Source: Candidatus Paraburkholderia kirkii
GTDB taxonomy: Bacteria; Pseudomonadota; Gammaproteobacteria; Burkholderiales; Burkholderiaceae
Assembly: GCA_001189345.1 (NCBI GenBank)
Contig: LFKV01000003.1
Span: 51,850-115,849, forward strand
Length of the DNA stretch: 64,000 bases
Direction of reading: 5' to 3'
A program made the translations under genes and the position numbers. Below, one piece after another: positions 26,279-35,758 of this stretch. Below the pieces are notes generated by a model that was given only the letters and a program-made list of their open reading frames with translations, was not told the DNA's origin and searched no databases. Numbering within the stretch: position 1 is the stretch's first letter; each line of letters opens with the position of its first letter.

Positions 26279-27114
26279 ATGGACGACCTTCCGATTTCCG
26301 CAGAAACCGCAGCCGACGCGCGCCGCGCGGCGCTCGACATCCTGCGCGAGCGCGTCCCCGCCGCAAAGGCCGCGCGGGCGGGCGCGCTGTGGGACGCGGT
26401 GCGCGCCGAATCGTCGCGCATCGAGCCGCTCGCCGCGCTCGCCGATCCCGGCGATCTGCCCGGGCGGCCCGCGCGGCCGGCGCTGGTCGAGCCGGCGTCG
26501 CTGAAGCGCCGCAGCATGCAGTCGGAGGCCGGCCGCGCGGTGCTGCTGCACGCGCTCGCGCATATCGAGTTTAACGCGATCAATCTCGCGCTCGACGCCG
26601 TCTGGCGCTTCGCTTCGATGCCGCGCGATTTTTATCTCGACTGGTTGAGGGTGGCCGCCGAGGAAGCGCACCATTTCTCGCTTCTGAGCGAGCGCCTTGC
26701 CAAGTTTGGCCACGCCTACGGCGATTTCCCCGCACGACGGCCTCTGGGAAATGACGCAGCGCACGCGCGCCGACGTGCTCGCGCGCATGGCGCTCATGCC
26801 GCGCACGCTGGAGGCGCGGCCTCGACGCGTCGCCGCCGATCCGCAAGCGTCTCGCGCAGGCGGGCGATCACGCGTCGGCGGCGATTCTCGACGTCATCCT
26901 GCACGATGAAATCGGCCACGTGCTGATCGGCAACCGCTGGTTCCGCTTTCTGTGCGATGCGAAGTCGCTCGATCCTCATTCGACCTACGAACGCCTCGCG
27001 GCGCAGTACCACGCGCCGAAGCTGCGCGGCCCGTTCAACTTCGAGGCCCGCCGCGACGCGGGCTTCGACGAAGCCGAGCTGCGCGCGCTCGCCGGGCTTG
27101 ACCACGGGCAATGA
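26279..27114 (+). pseudogene. DUF455 ferritin-like protein, two frameshifts
   Basis: A COG2833 ferritin-like protein of unknown function, usually about 280 residues. The N-terminal half contains LHALAHIEFNAINLALDA and VAAEEAHHFSLL, with Glu/His residues typical of a di-iron site. Frame is lost at GDFPA near 26733, where the expected ccgcgcac has lost one GC pair. It is lost again near 26818, where gcgcgcggcc has become gcgcggcc. The end (ILDVILHDEIGHVLIGNRWF ... GLDHGQ) is then normal. Both lesions are two-base contractions of GC repeats. Confidence 0.85.
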
Positions 27115-27128
27115 TTCGACGGCATCGC

Positions 27129-27137
27129 TGCTATAAT
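27129..27137 (+). promoter_or_regulatory. Extended -10 promoter
   Basis: The sequence tgctataat is an extended -10 (TGnTATAAT), 39 bases before the hydrolase ATG. No good -35 is seen at 17 bases. Confidence 0.5.
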
Positions 27138-27175
27138 AGAACAATCATTCTTTTTCAACGATCCGAGGCGAGACC

Positions 27176-28064
27176 ATGAAAGAAGCGCGCTCCGAATTCG
27201 TCGATGCGCGTGGCGTGCGTCTGCACGTGCGCCGCTGGGGCCCGGCCGACGCCCCAATGCTCTTCATGCTGCACGGCTGGATGGACGTGGGCGCGTCGTT
27301 CCAGTTCGTCGTCGATGCGCTCGCCGGCGACTGGCAGGTGCTCGCGCCCGACGCGCGCGGCTTCGGTCTTTCCGACTGGCCGGTCGCACAGACGGGCGGC
27401 GGCCACTACTACTTTCTGGACTATCTCGCCGATCTCGACGTCCTGCTCGACCACTACGCGCCCGGCGCGCCGGTGAATCTGGTCGGCCATAGCATGGGCG
27501 CGAACGTCTGCCTGCTTTAATGCGGGCGTGCGGGCCGATCGCGTGCGCCGGGTGGTCGATCTGGAAGGCTTCGGGTTGCCGGCCGCGCGCGCGTCGCAGG
27601 CGCCGGGACGCCTCGCGCAATGGCTCGACGACCAGCGCGCGCCGCCCGCGCTGCGCAGCTACGCGAGCCTCGAGGAAGTTGCCGAGCGACTCATCCGCAC
27701 CAATCCGCGCCTGCCGCTCGCCCGCGTGCGCTATCTCGCGCCGCACTGGTCGCGCGAGGAAGCGGACGGGCGCTTCCGCCTGCTGCTTGCCGATCCGGCG
27801 CACAAGATGCGCGGGCCGACGCTGTATCGCCTGGACGAGGTGAGCGCCACGTGGTCGCGCGTGCGGGCGCCGGTGCTGCACGTCGAGGCCAGGGATTCGC
27901 CGACGCTCGCGGCATTCGCGGGCCAGATGCCCGTCGTCGAGTTCAAGACGCGCTTCGCCGCGTTCCCCGACTGGCGCGAGGAAATTGTCGACGAGGCCGG
28001 GCACATGATCCATCATGATCAGCCTGCGCGCGTCGCGGCGCTGATCGAGTCGTTCTGCGCGTGA
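27176..28064 (+). pseudogene. Alpha/beta hydrolase, frameshifted
   Basis: A hydrolase of unknown substrate. It begins MKEARSEFVDARGVRLHVRR, with oxyanion-hole HGWMD and nucleophile elbow GHSMGANV. The frame ends at 27520, where an extra A (ttaatg for ttatg) creates TAA. The second half (GVRADRVRRVVDLEGFGLP ... VDEAGHMIHHDQP, with the catalytic His) is intact in the next frame to 28064. One lesion. Confidence 0.85.
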
Positions 28065-28155
28065 GCGTGGCGGCGCGCGTCTTGCGCGGGCGCATGACCG
28101 TGATCGGCCTGTCATGCCGTTACAGTAGAATGTCAGTGGAACTCGAGAGCCGACG

Positions 28156-28983
28156 ATGAACGCCGATCTGCATTGCCATTCCACCGTGTCCGACGGCCAG
28201 TTCGCGCCCGCCGAGGTCGCGGCGCGCGCATGCGAACGGCGTGACGCTCTGGTCGCTCACCGACCATGACCAGCTGGGCGAGCAACGGGAGGCGCGCGAG
28301 GCGGCCGAGGCGCTCGGCATGGGCTATCTGGCGGGCGTCGAGATTTCGGTGACGTGGGCGTCGCGCACGGTGCATGTCGTCGGCATGAACGTCGATCCGA
28401 ACGACGAAGCGCTGCTCAAGGGCCTGGAATCGACGCGCAACGGGCGGGCGGCGCGCGGCGTGGCGATCGGCGAGGCGCTCGCGGCGGTCGGCATTCCGAA
28501 CGCCTACGAAGGCGCGCTGCGCTTCACCGACGATCCCGACATGATCTCGCGCACCCACTTCGCGCGCTTTCTGGTGGAGGCGGGCTACGCGCAGTCCACG
28601 TCTGAAGTGTTTCGCGCTATCTCGGCGAGGGCAAGCCGGGTTTCGTCGGGCATCGCTGGGCAAAGCTCGCCGACGCCATGAAGTGGATCAAGGATGCGGG
28701 CGGCGAGCCGATCATCGTGCACCCCGGGCGCTACGATTACACGCCGGTCGAATTCGCCGCGCTCTTCGATGAGTTCATTCAGCTGGGCGGCCACGCGATC
28801 GAGGTCGTGACGGGCAGCCATACGCCCGACCAATACCGCGAGTACGCTGACGTCGCGCGCCGCTAAGGTTTCGAGGCGTCACGCGGCTCGGACTTCCACG
28901 GCGTGGGCGAAGGGCGCGTCGATCTGGGCCGGCTGCCGCCGCTGCCCGACGACCTCAAGCCCGTCTGGGAGCGCTGGCTGTAG
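28156..28983 (+). pseudogene. rnm: PHP-domain RNase AM / nucleoside bisphosphate phosphatase, decayed
   Basis: The TrpH/YciV family trims 5' ends of rRNA and hydrolyses 3',5'-bisphosphates. It starts MNADLHCHSTVSDGQFAP (PHP motif HxH). The frame slips near 28230 before VTLWSLTDHDQLGE, and again near 28610 after STSEVFR. In the last part a TAA (28864-28866) replaces the Tyr codon expected before GFEASRGSDFHGVGEG. Three lesions. It lies upstream of yciO, the usual order near trpS. Confidence 0.85.
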
Positions 28984-29056
28984 CGTTCCCCGGCGAGGCG
29001 CACCGCTTTCCGGCGCGCGTCCTTCCCGGGCAGGATCGAAACAACAAGGCGCCGCC

Positions 29057-29686
29057 ATGTCCCAATTCTTTCGCATTCGTCCGGACAATCCGCAGCCGCG
29101 GCTCATCAATCAGGCCGTGCAGATCGTTCGCGACGGCGGCATCGTCGTCTTGTCGACGGATTCGAGCTACGCGCTCGCCTGCCATCTCGACGACAAGGAC
29201 GCGGTCGAGCGCCTGCGGCGCATTCGCGGCATCGACGACAAGCAGTTGCTGTCGCTGCTCGTGCGCGATCTCTCCGAGCTCTCGAACTTCGCGATGGTCG
29301 ACAACCGGCAGTACCGGCTCATCAAGTCGGTGACGCCGGGACCGTACGTGTTCGTGCTGCAGGCGACCAAGGAGGTGCCGCGCCGGCTTTCGCACCCGTC
29401 GCGCAAGACGATTGGGCTGCGGGTGCCGGATCACGTCATCACGCTCGCGCTACTGGAGGCGCTCGGCGAGCCGCTGCTCGCCTCGACGATGATCCTGCCG
29501 CCCGACACCGAGCCGCTCAACGACGCCGAGGAAATCCGCGAGCGGCTGGAAAAGCAGATCGAGCTCGTAATCGACGCGGGCGCGTGTCCGGCGGAGCTCT
29601 CCACGGTGATTGACCTTTCGGCGGGGGAGCCGGTGCTCGTGCGCGCGGGGAGAGGCAGTCTCGAACCGTTCGGGCTGGCGGCGTAG
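29057..29686 (+). CDS. yciO: YciO-type Sua5/YrdC-domain protein
   Basis: A member of the YrdC/Sua5 fold related to threonylcarbamoyl-AMP synthases. YciO itself is a paralogue with weak or unproven synthase activity. The protein is 209 residues starting MSQFFRIRPDNPQPR. The nucleotide-binding region has VLSTDSSYALACHL and KTIGLRVPDH. It is intact and stands between the broken PHP gene and the M50 protease. Confidence 0.88.
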   Translation: MSQFFRIRPDNPQPRLINQAVQIVRDGGIVVLSTDSSYALACHLDDKDAVERLRRIRGIDDKQLLSLLVRDLSELSNFAMVDNRQYRLIKSVTPGPYVFVLQATKEVPRRLSHPSRKTIGLRVPDHVITLALLEALGEPLLASTMILPPDTEPLNDAEEIRERLEKQIELVIDAGACPAELSTVIDLSAGEPVLVRAGRGSLEPFGLAA

Positions 29687-29817
29687 CCGCCGCGCAGCAG
29701 CGCGCACGGGCCTAAGACCCGATTAAGCGTTATGGCTCATCATGAAGCGGCACCGTGCGCACGCGGCCACGCCGCGCGCGTCTGATCAGACCTGCCTGCT
29801 TGATACAATACCGCCTT

Positions 29818-30483
29818 ATGGATTCTTCCCTGATACAAACCATCGCGGTCTACGCGCTTCCGGTGATCTTCGCGATCACGCTGCACGAGGCCGCGCATGG
29901 TTATGCCGCGCGACTGCTCGGCGACAACACGGCCTACGTGCTGGGTCGCGTCTCCATGAATCCGATGCGCCATATCGATCCGATCGGCACGATCCTGATT
30001 CCGATCGTCCTGTACTTCGTGACGAGCGGTGCGTTTATGTTCGGCTACGCGAAGCCCGTGCCGGTGGCGTTCGGCAATCTGCGCAATCCGCGCTGGGGAA
30101 GCCTCTGGGTCGCCGCGGCCGGTCCCGGCAGCAACTTCGTGCAGGCGCTCGTGTGGGGCGTGCTCGCGGTGCTGCTCGCCGTGTTTCACGTCGACGAGCC
30201 GTTCTTCACGCGCATGGCGGCGGCGGGCGTCGGCGCGAATCTCGTGCTCGGCGTGCTGAATCTCTTTCCCTTGCCGCCGCTCGACGGCGGACGGGTGCTC
30301 ATGGCGCTGCTGCCGGTGCGCGCGTCGATCGCGTTCTCGAAGCTCGAGCCCTACGGCTTCTTCATCGTGATGGCGCTCGTCGTCACGGGCGTGCTGACGC
30401 GCTTCTGGCTCATGCCGCTCGTGAACGTCGGCTACGCGGCGGTGTCGGCTATTCTGAATCCCCTCGCTTCACTCTTTCCATAA
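29818..30483 (+). CDS. Site-2-protease-family membrane metalloprotease (M50)
   Basis: An intramembrane zinc protease of the short S2P family; its substrate is unknown. The protein is 221 residues with about six membrane helices. The zinc motif is ITLHEAAHGYAARLL (HExxH) and the second motif LPPLDGGRVL supplies the Asp ligand. I chose ATG 29818 (MDSSLIQTIAVYALPVIF) as the family start. A -10-like tacaat ends only 8 bases before this ATG, so a very short leader is possible. Its stop is 5 bases before trpS. Confidence 0.88.
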   Translation: MDSSLIQTIAVYALPVIFAITLHEAAHGYAARLLGDNTAYVLGRVSMNPMRHIDPIGTILIPIVLYFVTSGAFMFGYAKPVPVAFGNLRNPRWGSLWVAAAGPGSNFVQALVWGVLAVLLAVFHVDEPFFTRMAAAGVGANLVLGVLNLFPLPPLDGGRVLMALLPVRASIAFSKLEPYGFFIVMALVVTGVLTRFWLMPLVNVGYAAVSAILNPLASLFP

Positions 30484-30487
30484 CATC

Positions 30488-31690
30488 ATGTTCCCTGACC
30501 GTATCTTCTCCGGCATGCGGCCCACCGGGTCGCTGCACCTCGGCCACTATCACGGCGTGCTGAAAAACTGGGTGCGGCTGCAGTCCGAATACCCGTGCTT
30601 TTTCGCGGTGGTGGACTGGCACGCGCTCACGACGCACTACGAGACGCCCGAGGTTATCGAGAAAAACGTCTGGGAAGTGCTCATCGACTGGCTGGCGTCC
30701 GGCATCGATCCGGCGCAGGCGACGCTCTTCATCCAGAGCCGCGTGCCCGAGCACGCCGAGCTCTCGCTGCTGCTCGGTATGGGCACGCCGCTCGGCTGGC
30801 TCGAACGCGTGCCGACCTACAAGGAGCAGATCGAGAAGCTGAAGGAGAAGGATCTTTCGACTTACGGCTTTCTCGGCTATCCCGTGCTGATGGCGGCGGA
30901 CATCCTGCTGTATCGCGCCTCGCTCGTGCCGGTCGGCGAGGATCAGGTGCCGCACGTCGAAATGACGCGCGAGATCGCGCGCCGCTTCAACTACCTTTAC
31001 GGCCGCGAGCCGGGCTTCGAGGAAAAGGCGATGGAAGCCGCCAAGAAGCTGGGCGGCAAGCGCGCGAAGCTGTATCATGAGCTGCGCGTTGCGTATCAGC
31101 AGGAAGGCGACGACAAAGCGCTCGAGCAAGCGCGCGCGATGCTGCAGGAGTCGCAGAGCCTCTCGATGAGCGACCGCGAACGCCTGTTCGGCTATCTGGA
31201 AGGCTCGCGCAAGATCATCCTGGTCGAGCCGCAGGTGCTGCTGACCGAAGCGTCGCGCATGCTGGGCCTGGACGGACAGAAGATGTCGAAGTCCTATGAC
31301 AACACCATCGGCCTGCGCGAGGACGCCGCCACGATCGAGCAGAAAGTCCGCAGGATGCCGACCGACCCCGCGCGCGTGCGCCGCACCGACCTGGGCGATC
31401 CGGACAAGTGCCCGGTCTGGCAACTGCATCAGGTCTACACCGACGAGGCGACGCACGCATGGGTGCAGAAGGGCTGCCGCAGCGCGGGCATCGGCTGTCT
31501 GGAATGCAAGCAGCCGGTGATCGAGGGCATCCTGCGCGAGCAGCAGCCGATGCGCGAGCGCGCGCAGAAGTACATGGACGATCCGTCGCTGCTGCGCGCG
31601 ATCGTCGCGGACGGCTGCGACAAGGCGCGCAAGTTCGCCACGGAGACGATGCGCGACGTGCGCGAGGCCATGGGCCTGTCCTACAACTGA
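30488..31690 (+). CDS. trpS: Tryptophanyl-tRNA synthetase
   Basis: Charges tRNA-Trp. The protein is 400 residues with the class I signature GMRPTGSLHLGHYHG (HIGH) and GQKMSKSYDN (KMSKS). An insertion between them, typical of the longer proteobacterial TrpS, carries ACPxW-like elements (KCPVWQLHQVYTD, SAGIGCLECK). It is intact. The stop overlaps the next start as TGATG. Confidence 0.96.
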   Translation: MFPDRIFSGMRPTGSLHLGHYHGVLKNWVRLQSEYPCFFAVVDWHALTTHYETPEVIEKNVWEVLIDWLASGIDPAQATLFIQSRVPEHAELSLLLGMGTPLGWLERVPTYKEQIEKLKEKDLSTYGFLGYPVLMAADILLYRASLVPVGEDQVPHVEMTREIARRFNYLYGREPGFEEKAMEAAKKLGGKRAKLYHELRVAYQQEGDDKALEQARAMLQESQSLSMSDRERLFGYLEGSRKIILVEPQVLLTEASRMLGLDGQKMSKSYDNTIGLREDAATIEQKVRRMPTDPARVRRTDLGDPDKCPVWQLHQVYTDEATHAWVQKGCRSAGIGCLECKQPVIEGILREQQPMRERAQKYMDDPSLLRAIVADGCDKARKFATETMRDVREAMGLSYN

Positions 31691-32233
31691 TGGAAGGGGT
31701 TCCGAGCGCCTGGGTCGCGCGCTGGGCGCATCTCGTCGCGCCCGGCGGCGCGGTGCTCGACGTCGCCGCCGGGCGCGGGCGGCACGCGCGCTGGCTTGCC
31801 TCGCTCGGGTATCGCGTGCTGGCGGTCGACCGCGATGCCGGCGCGCTCGCGTCGATGCATGCGTGCGCCGGCATCGAAACGCTTACCGCCGATATCGAAA
31901 ACGCCCCGTGGCCGCTTTCAAGTGACCGAACGTTCGATGCGGTCGTCGTCACGAACTACCTGCATCGCCCGCTGTTCGGGCATTTCATCGACGCGCTCGC
32001 GCCCGGCGCGACGCGCTCGCGCCCGGCGGCGTCCTGATCTACGAGACTTTCGCGGCGGGCAACGCGAGTGTCGGCAAGCCGTCGAATCCGGCGTTTCTGC
32101 TCGAACCCGGCGAACTGCTGGAAGCCGTGCGGGGGCGCCTGCGCGTGATCGCGTACGAGGACGGATTTCTCGAAGACCCGCGTCCTGCCTACGTGCAGCG
32201 GATCTGCGCGGTCCGCGAACCGCGGTCGGCTAA
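31690..32233 (+). pseudogene. Class I SAM-dependent methyltransferase, broken by a tandem duplication
   Basis: A small methyltransferase of unknown substrate. ATG 31690 overlaps the trpS stop. Motif I is VLDVAAGRGRHARWLASLGY, followed by VLAVDRD and FDAVVVTNYL. A perfect 20-base duplication at 31989-32028 shifts frame and stops the protein at 32037. Removing one copy restores IDALAPGGVLIYETFAAGN and a normal end (RPAYVQRICAVREPR). The exact natural stop is unclear because the restored frame runs on toward the dapA promoter. Confidence 0.87.
31989..32028 (+). repeat. Perfect 20-base tandem duplication
   Basis: The unit cgacgcgctcgcgcccggcg occurs twice back to back (31989-32008, 32009-32028). 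Removing one copy restores the methyltransferase frame. Confidence 0.95.
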
Positions 32234-32274
32234 AACGCGCTCACGATTGGTAACATACCCCCGAGTCCGCCGCG

Positions 32275-32304
32275 TTACGCGTTGCGCGGCTAATCCGCTA
32301 CAAT
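32275..32304 (+). promoter_or_regulatory. Predicted promoter of dapA
   Basis: ttacgc (32275-32280) and tacaat (32299-32304) are separated by 18 bases, about 60 bases before dapA, within an AT-richer patch. Confidence 0.5.
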
Positions 32305-32362
32305 CGCATAATATCGCTTTTCGCGGTTATAAATTTACTTACGATTAAATTCATAGAGTTTC

Positions 32363-33268
32363 ATGACAAACGGAACACACGGCGGCATCCAGATCCGCGG
32401 CAGCATCCCTGCCATCGTCACCCCGATGCACGAGGACGGTAGTCTCGATCTGCCGGCGTTTCGAAAACTGATCGACTGGCACGTCGAGCAAGGGTCGAAC
32501 GGTTTCGTCGTGGTCGGCACGAGCGGTGAATCGGCCACCCTGTCGGTCGAAGAGCACATTCTGATGATCCAGACGGCCGTCGAGCACACGGCCGGGCGTT
32601 TCCCGATCATCGCGGGCGCGGGCGGCAACTCCACCGCCGAAGCCATCGAGCTCTCGAAGCAGGCGAAGAAAGCCGGCGCCGACGCCACGCTGCAAGTCGT
32701 CCCGTATTACAACAAGCCGACGCAGGAAGGCATGTACCGCCATTTCCGCACCATCGCGGAAGCGGTCGACCTGCCGGTGATCCTCTACAACGTGCCGGGC
32801 CGCACCGTTGCCGACATGAGCAACGAGACGATCCTGCGTCTGGCCGAAGTGCCGGGCATCATCGGCGTGAAGGAAGCGACGGGCAACATCGATCGCGCGG
32901 CGCATCTCATCAAGCACGCGCCGGCGCATTTCTCCGTCTTCAGCGGCGACGATCCCACCGCTATTGCGCTGATGCTGCTCGGTGGCCACGGCAACATCTC
33001 GGTGACCGCCAACGTCGCGCCGAAGGAAATGAGCCAGCTCTGCCGCGCGGCGCTCGAAGGCGATGCCGTCACGGCGCGCCGCATCCATCTGAAGCTGCTG
33101 TCGCTGCACAAGCAACTCTTCTGCGAATCGAATCCGATTCCGGCCAAGTGGGCGCTCCAGGCGCTTGGCTGCATGGAAGGCGGCATCCGCCTGCCGCTCA
33201 CGCCGCTCGACGCGTGCTACCACGACGTGGTGCGCGACGCGTTGCGCGACTCCGGGCTTCTCGCCTGA
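32363..33268 (+). CDS. dapA: 4-hydroxy-tetrahydrodipicolinate synthase
   Basis: Condenses pyruvate with aspartate semialdehyde at the entry of the lysine/diaminopimelate branch, downstream of LysC. The protein is 301 residues with the Schiff-base lysine in [10 protein letters not shown], the active-site Tyr in LYNVPGRT and the GTSGES motif. It is intact. It is followed by a long hairpin and bamC, a gene order conserved in many proteobacteria. Confidence 0.96.
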   Translation: MTNGTHGGIQIRGSIPAIVTPMHEDGSLDLPAFRKLIDWHVEQGSNGFVVVGTSGESATLSVEEHILMIQTAVEHTAGRFPIIAGAGGNSTAEAIELSKQAKKAGADATLQVVPYYNKPTQEGMYRHFRTIAEAVDLPVILYNVPGRTVADMSNETILRLAEVPGIIGVKEATGNIDRAAHLIKHAPAHFSVFSGDDPTAIALMLLGGHGNISVTANVAPKEMSQLCRAALEGDAVTARRIHLKLLSLHKQLFCESNPIPAKWALQALGCMEGGIRLPLTPLDACYHDVVRDALRDSGLLA

Positions 33269-33329
33269 TCACTTGCGGCGGCGCGTCACGGTCACCAGGA
33301 ATCGAAGGGCCGCGCCGCCGCAAGTGATC
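33267..33329. repeat. 19-base perfect inverted repeat after dapA
   Basis: The arms gatcacttgcggcggcgcg (33267-33285) and its exact complement (33311-33329) are separated by 25 bases and begin inside the dapA stop codon. No T-run follows. It could stabilise the dapA mRNA end, reduce read-through into bamC, or be a REP-like element. Confidence 0.9.
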
Positions 33330-33453
33330 GAAATGAACCACACCGTCAGTCATCAGCCGCCGCTCGTTGGCCTCAACATTGGCTTCGATGACCCGCTCGT
33401 CCGGAGCGGGATCGGCGCGAGGCAAGGCGTCATCAGCAGCAACGAAGGACCTC

Positions 33454-34596
33454 ATGAAACGTTCCGCTCTTCTCACTCAAGTCAAACGCCTGAGCGTGCT
33501 GTCGCTCGGCGCCAGCGCCGTCCTTGCGCTCGCGGGTTGCGATACGCTCAACGACTGGCTCGCGCCGGATCGCGTCAACTACAAGAGCGCTGAAACCGCG
33601 CCCTCGCTCAACGTTCCCTCCGACCTGACCACGGCCGACATCAGCCAGCGCTATGCCGTGCCGCCGAAGATCAACTCGCTCGGCGGCGCTGCCGAACGCT
33701 CGGTCACACCGGCAGGCAACACGACGCTTGGCGTGCCGACCGCGCAGGATCCGTACGGCATGCACGTCGAGAGCGACGGCGATCGCCGCTGGCTCGTCGT
33801 CGACGGCCGCTCGCCGGATCAGGTCTGGCCGCAACTGAAGGAGTTCTGGGAAGAGAACGGCTTCACGCTCAAGACCGACGCGCCGCAGACCGGCATCATG
33901 GCCACTGACTGGGCGGAGAATCGCGCGAACATTCCGAACGACTGGTTCAGAAACAGCGTGGGCAAGCTGCTCGATTTCGCGTACTCGTCGGGCACCCGCG
34001 ACATGTTTCGCACGCAGGTGGACCGCGCCGCCGACGGCTCGACCGACATCTCCGTCACGCACAGCGCAATGGAAGAAGTGCTGACCGGACAGGACAAGAC
34101 GTCATCGCGATGGGAGACGCGTCCGCGCAGTCCGGCGCTCGAAGCCGCCATCCTCGCGAAGATGATGCAGAAGTTCGGTTTCACCGAGGACCATTCGAAG
34201 AAGCTGATCGCGGAAGCGCGTCCGGCGGGCGCGAAGGTGGCGGTGGACGCGAGCGCTGGCGGATCGACGCTCGATCTCGCCGAGCCGTTTGATCGCGCAT
34301 GGCTGCGAGTGGGCCTCGCGCTCGATCGCACCAACTTCATGGTCGACAATCGCGATCGCGACAAGGGCATCTATTACGTCCACTATTCGGACTCCATGGC
34401 GGAGCTTAAGAAAGACGGTCTCTTCGGCAAGTTCTTCTCGGGCAACTCGCCGAAGCCGACGCGCCAGTTCCTCGTCAACGTGAAGCCGAAGGCGGACTCG
34501 GTCACGCAGATCGGCGTGGTCGATGCCAACGGCCAGCCGGATACGTCGTCCGATGCGCAGCGCATCGTGTCGCTGCTGCATGCTCAGTTGAACTAG
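33454..34596 (+). CDS. bamC: Outer-membrane assembly lipoprotein BamC
   Basis: Lipoprotein of the BAM complex that inserts beta-barrel proteins. The protein is 380 residues. I chose the start MKRSALLTQVKRLSVLSLG because it gives a proper lipoprotein signal with lipobox LALAGC at residues about 22-27. The following unstructured segment (ADISQRYAVPPKI) and two helix-grip domains fit BamC. It is intact. Confidence 0.92.
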   Translation: MKRSALLTQVKRLSVLSLGASAVLALAGCDTLNDWLAPDRVNYKSAETAPSLNVPSDLTTADISQRYAVPPKINSLGGAAERSVTPAGNTTLGVPTAQDPYGMHVESDGDRRWLVVDGRSPDQVWPQLKEFWEENGFTLKTDAPQTGIMATDWAENRANIPNDWFRNSVGKLLDFAYSSGTRDMFRTQVDRAADGSTDISVTHSAMEEVLTGQDKTSSRWETRPRSPALEAAILAKMMQKFGFTEDHSKKLIAEARPAGAKVAVDASAGGSTLDLAEPFDRAWLRVGLALDRTNFMVDNRDRDKGIYYVHYSDSMAELKKDGLFGKFFSGNSPKPTRQFLVNVKPKADSVTQIGVVDANGQPDTSSDAQRIVSLLHAQLN

Positions 34597-34633
34597 ACGA
34601 CGCAAGAAGGCACCGGTTGATCGAGAGTTCATC

Positions 34634-35410
34634 GTGAGATTCGCCAGTCTCGGCAGCGGCAGCGAAGGCAATGCATTGCTCGTCGAGGCGTCGAGCGGCA
34701 CGACCACCACGCGCGTGCTGCTCGATTGCGGTTTCTCCGCGAAGGAGGTCGAGCGGCGTCTCGCGCGCCTCGATTGCCGCGCGGAGGACCTCGACGCCAT
34801 CGTCATCACCCACGAGCACGCGGACCACATCGGCAGCGCGCTGACGCTCGCGCGCAAATGGTCCATTCCGTTGCACATGAGCTGGGGCACGGCGCGCGCC
34901 GTCGGCGCCGATGAGGCCAATGTCGAGCTGAACCTGCTATGGGGCGATGAAAGCGTCGCCATCGGCGACGTGAGCGTGCTTGCCGTACAAAACCGGTCGC
35001 ACGACGCTCGCGAACCCCTGCAATACGTGTTCTCCGACGGCGCTTGCCGTCTCGGCGTGCTCACGGATGTCGGCGTGGCGACGCCGCATATCACGAGCGT
35101 TCTGAGCGGCTGTGACGCGCTCGTGCTCGAATCCAATCACGACATCGGCATGCTCGCGGCGAGCCGTTATCCGCCCTCGCTGAAGGCACGCATCGGCGGG
35201 ACGCACGGACACCTGAACAACGAGGCGGCGGCCATTCTGGCTTCGCTCGATCGTTCCAGGCTGCGTCATCTCGTGGCCGCGCATCTCACAGTTAGCAAAA
35301 CAATCTGCCGCATCTCGCGCAGGCCGCGCTGGCGGCCGTGCTGGGGTGCCTCGGCCATCGACGTCGTCGTGGCGACGCAAGCGGAAGGCTTCGATTGGCT
35401 CATGCTCTGA
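34634..35410 (+). CDS. Metallo-beta-lactamase-fold hydrolase, C-terminus locally shifted
   Basis: A YycJ/WalJ-like hydrolase of unknown substrate. The GTG start gives MRFASLGSGSEGNALLVEA. The metal motif is ITHEHADHIGSA, with a further ligand region ESNHDIGML. The frame is open throughout, but residues about 218-240 (VSKTICRISRRPRWRP) look like a neighbouring frame. The other frame there reads LPHLAQAALAAVLG, as expected for the family. Two compensating indels seem to have scrambled about 20 residues while leaving the end (DVVVATQAEGFDWLM) in frame. Function is uncertain. Confidence 0.75.
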   Translation: MRFASLGSGSEGNALLVEASSGTTTTRVLLDCGFSAKEVERRLARLDCRAEDLDAIVITHEHADHIGSALTLARKWSIPLHMSWGTARAVGADEANVELNLLWGDESVAIGDVSVLAVQNRSHDAREPLQYVFSDGACRLGVLTDVGVATPHITSVLSGCDALVLESNHDIGMLAASRYPPSLKARIGGTHGHLNNEAAAILASLDRSRLRHLVAAHLTVSKTICRISRRPRWRPCWGASAIDVVVATQAEGFDWLML

Positions 35411-35445
35411 CGGCGCTGCTCGATCGCGGGAAGCGGACGCCCAAG

Positions 35446-35486
35446 CAGACGCAAAAAACCGGCTGAAAGCCGGTTTTTTGCGTCTG
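35446..35486. terminator. Long bidirectional terminator
   Basis: A perfect 19-base inverted repeat (cagacgcaaaaaaccggct and its complement) has a gaa loop. It contains an A-run and a T-run, so it can stop transcription from both the metallo-beta-lactamase-fold gene and the convergent lipoprotein gene. Confidence 0.92.
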
Positions 35487-35524
35487 CAGGCCGCCGAGGC
35501 GGCCTGCGGCGTAGCGCCTGAGCC

Positions 35525-35758
35525 TTACTGGCTTGCGCCCGATGCCGGAGCAGTAGCCGAAGCGGCAGCGTCCGAAGCAGCGCCAGCAGCCGAAGCTGCG
35601 TCGCTTGCAGCAGCCGCGGCGCTCGATGCAGCAGCAGCCGGAGCCGAAGCAGCCGACGTATCGCTTGCAGCGCTCGGAGCAGCCGTTTCGCTAGACTTGT
35701 TGCATGCAGCCAGAGCAACAGCAGCCAACAGGGATGCTACGAGGAGGGATTTCTTCAT
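35525..35758 (-). CDS. Small alanine/serine-rich lipoprotein
   Basis: A 77-residue predicted lipoprotein. The signal peptide MKKSLLVASLLAAVALAAC has a clear lipobox (ALAAC). The mature part is almost only Ala, Ser, Asp and Thr (KSSETAAPSAASDTSAAS and so on), with no fold suggested. ATG 35758 has aaggacg upstream. It is intact and ends about 40 bases before the shared terminator. Its function is unknown; an abundant envelope lipoprotein is plausible. Confidence 0.8.
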   Translation of the reverse strand: MKKSLLVASLLAAVALAACNKSSETAAPSAASDTSAASAPAAAASSAAAAASDAASAAGAASDAAASATAPASGASQ

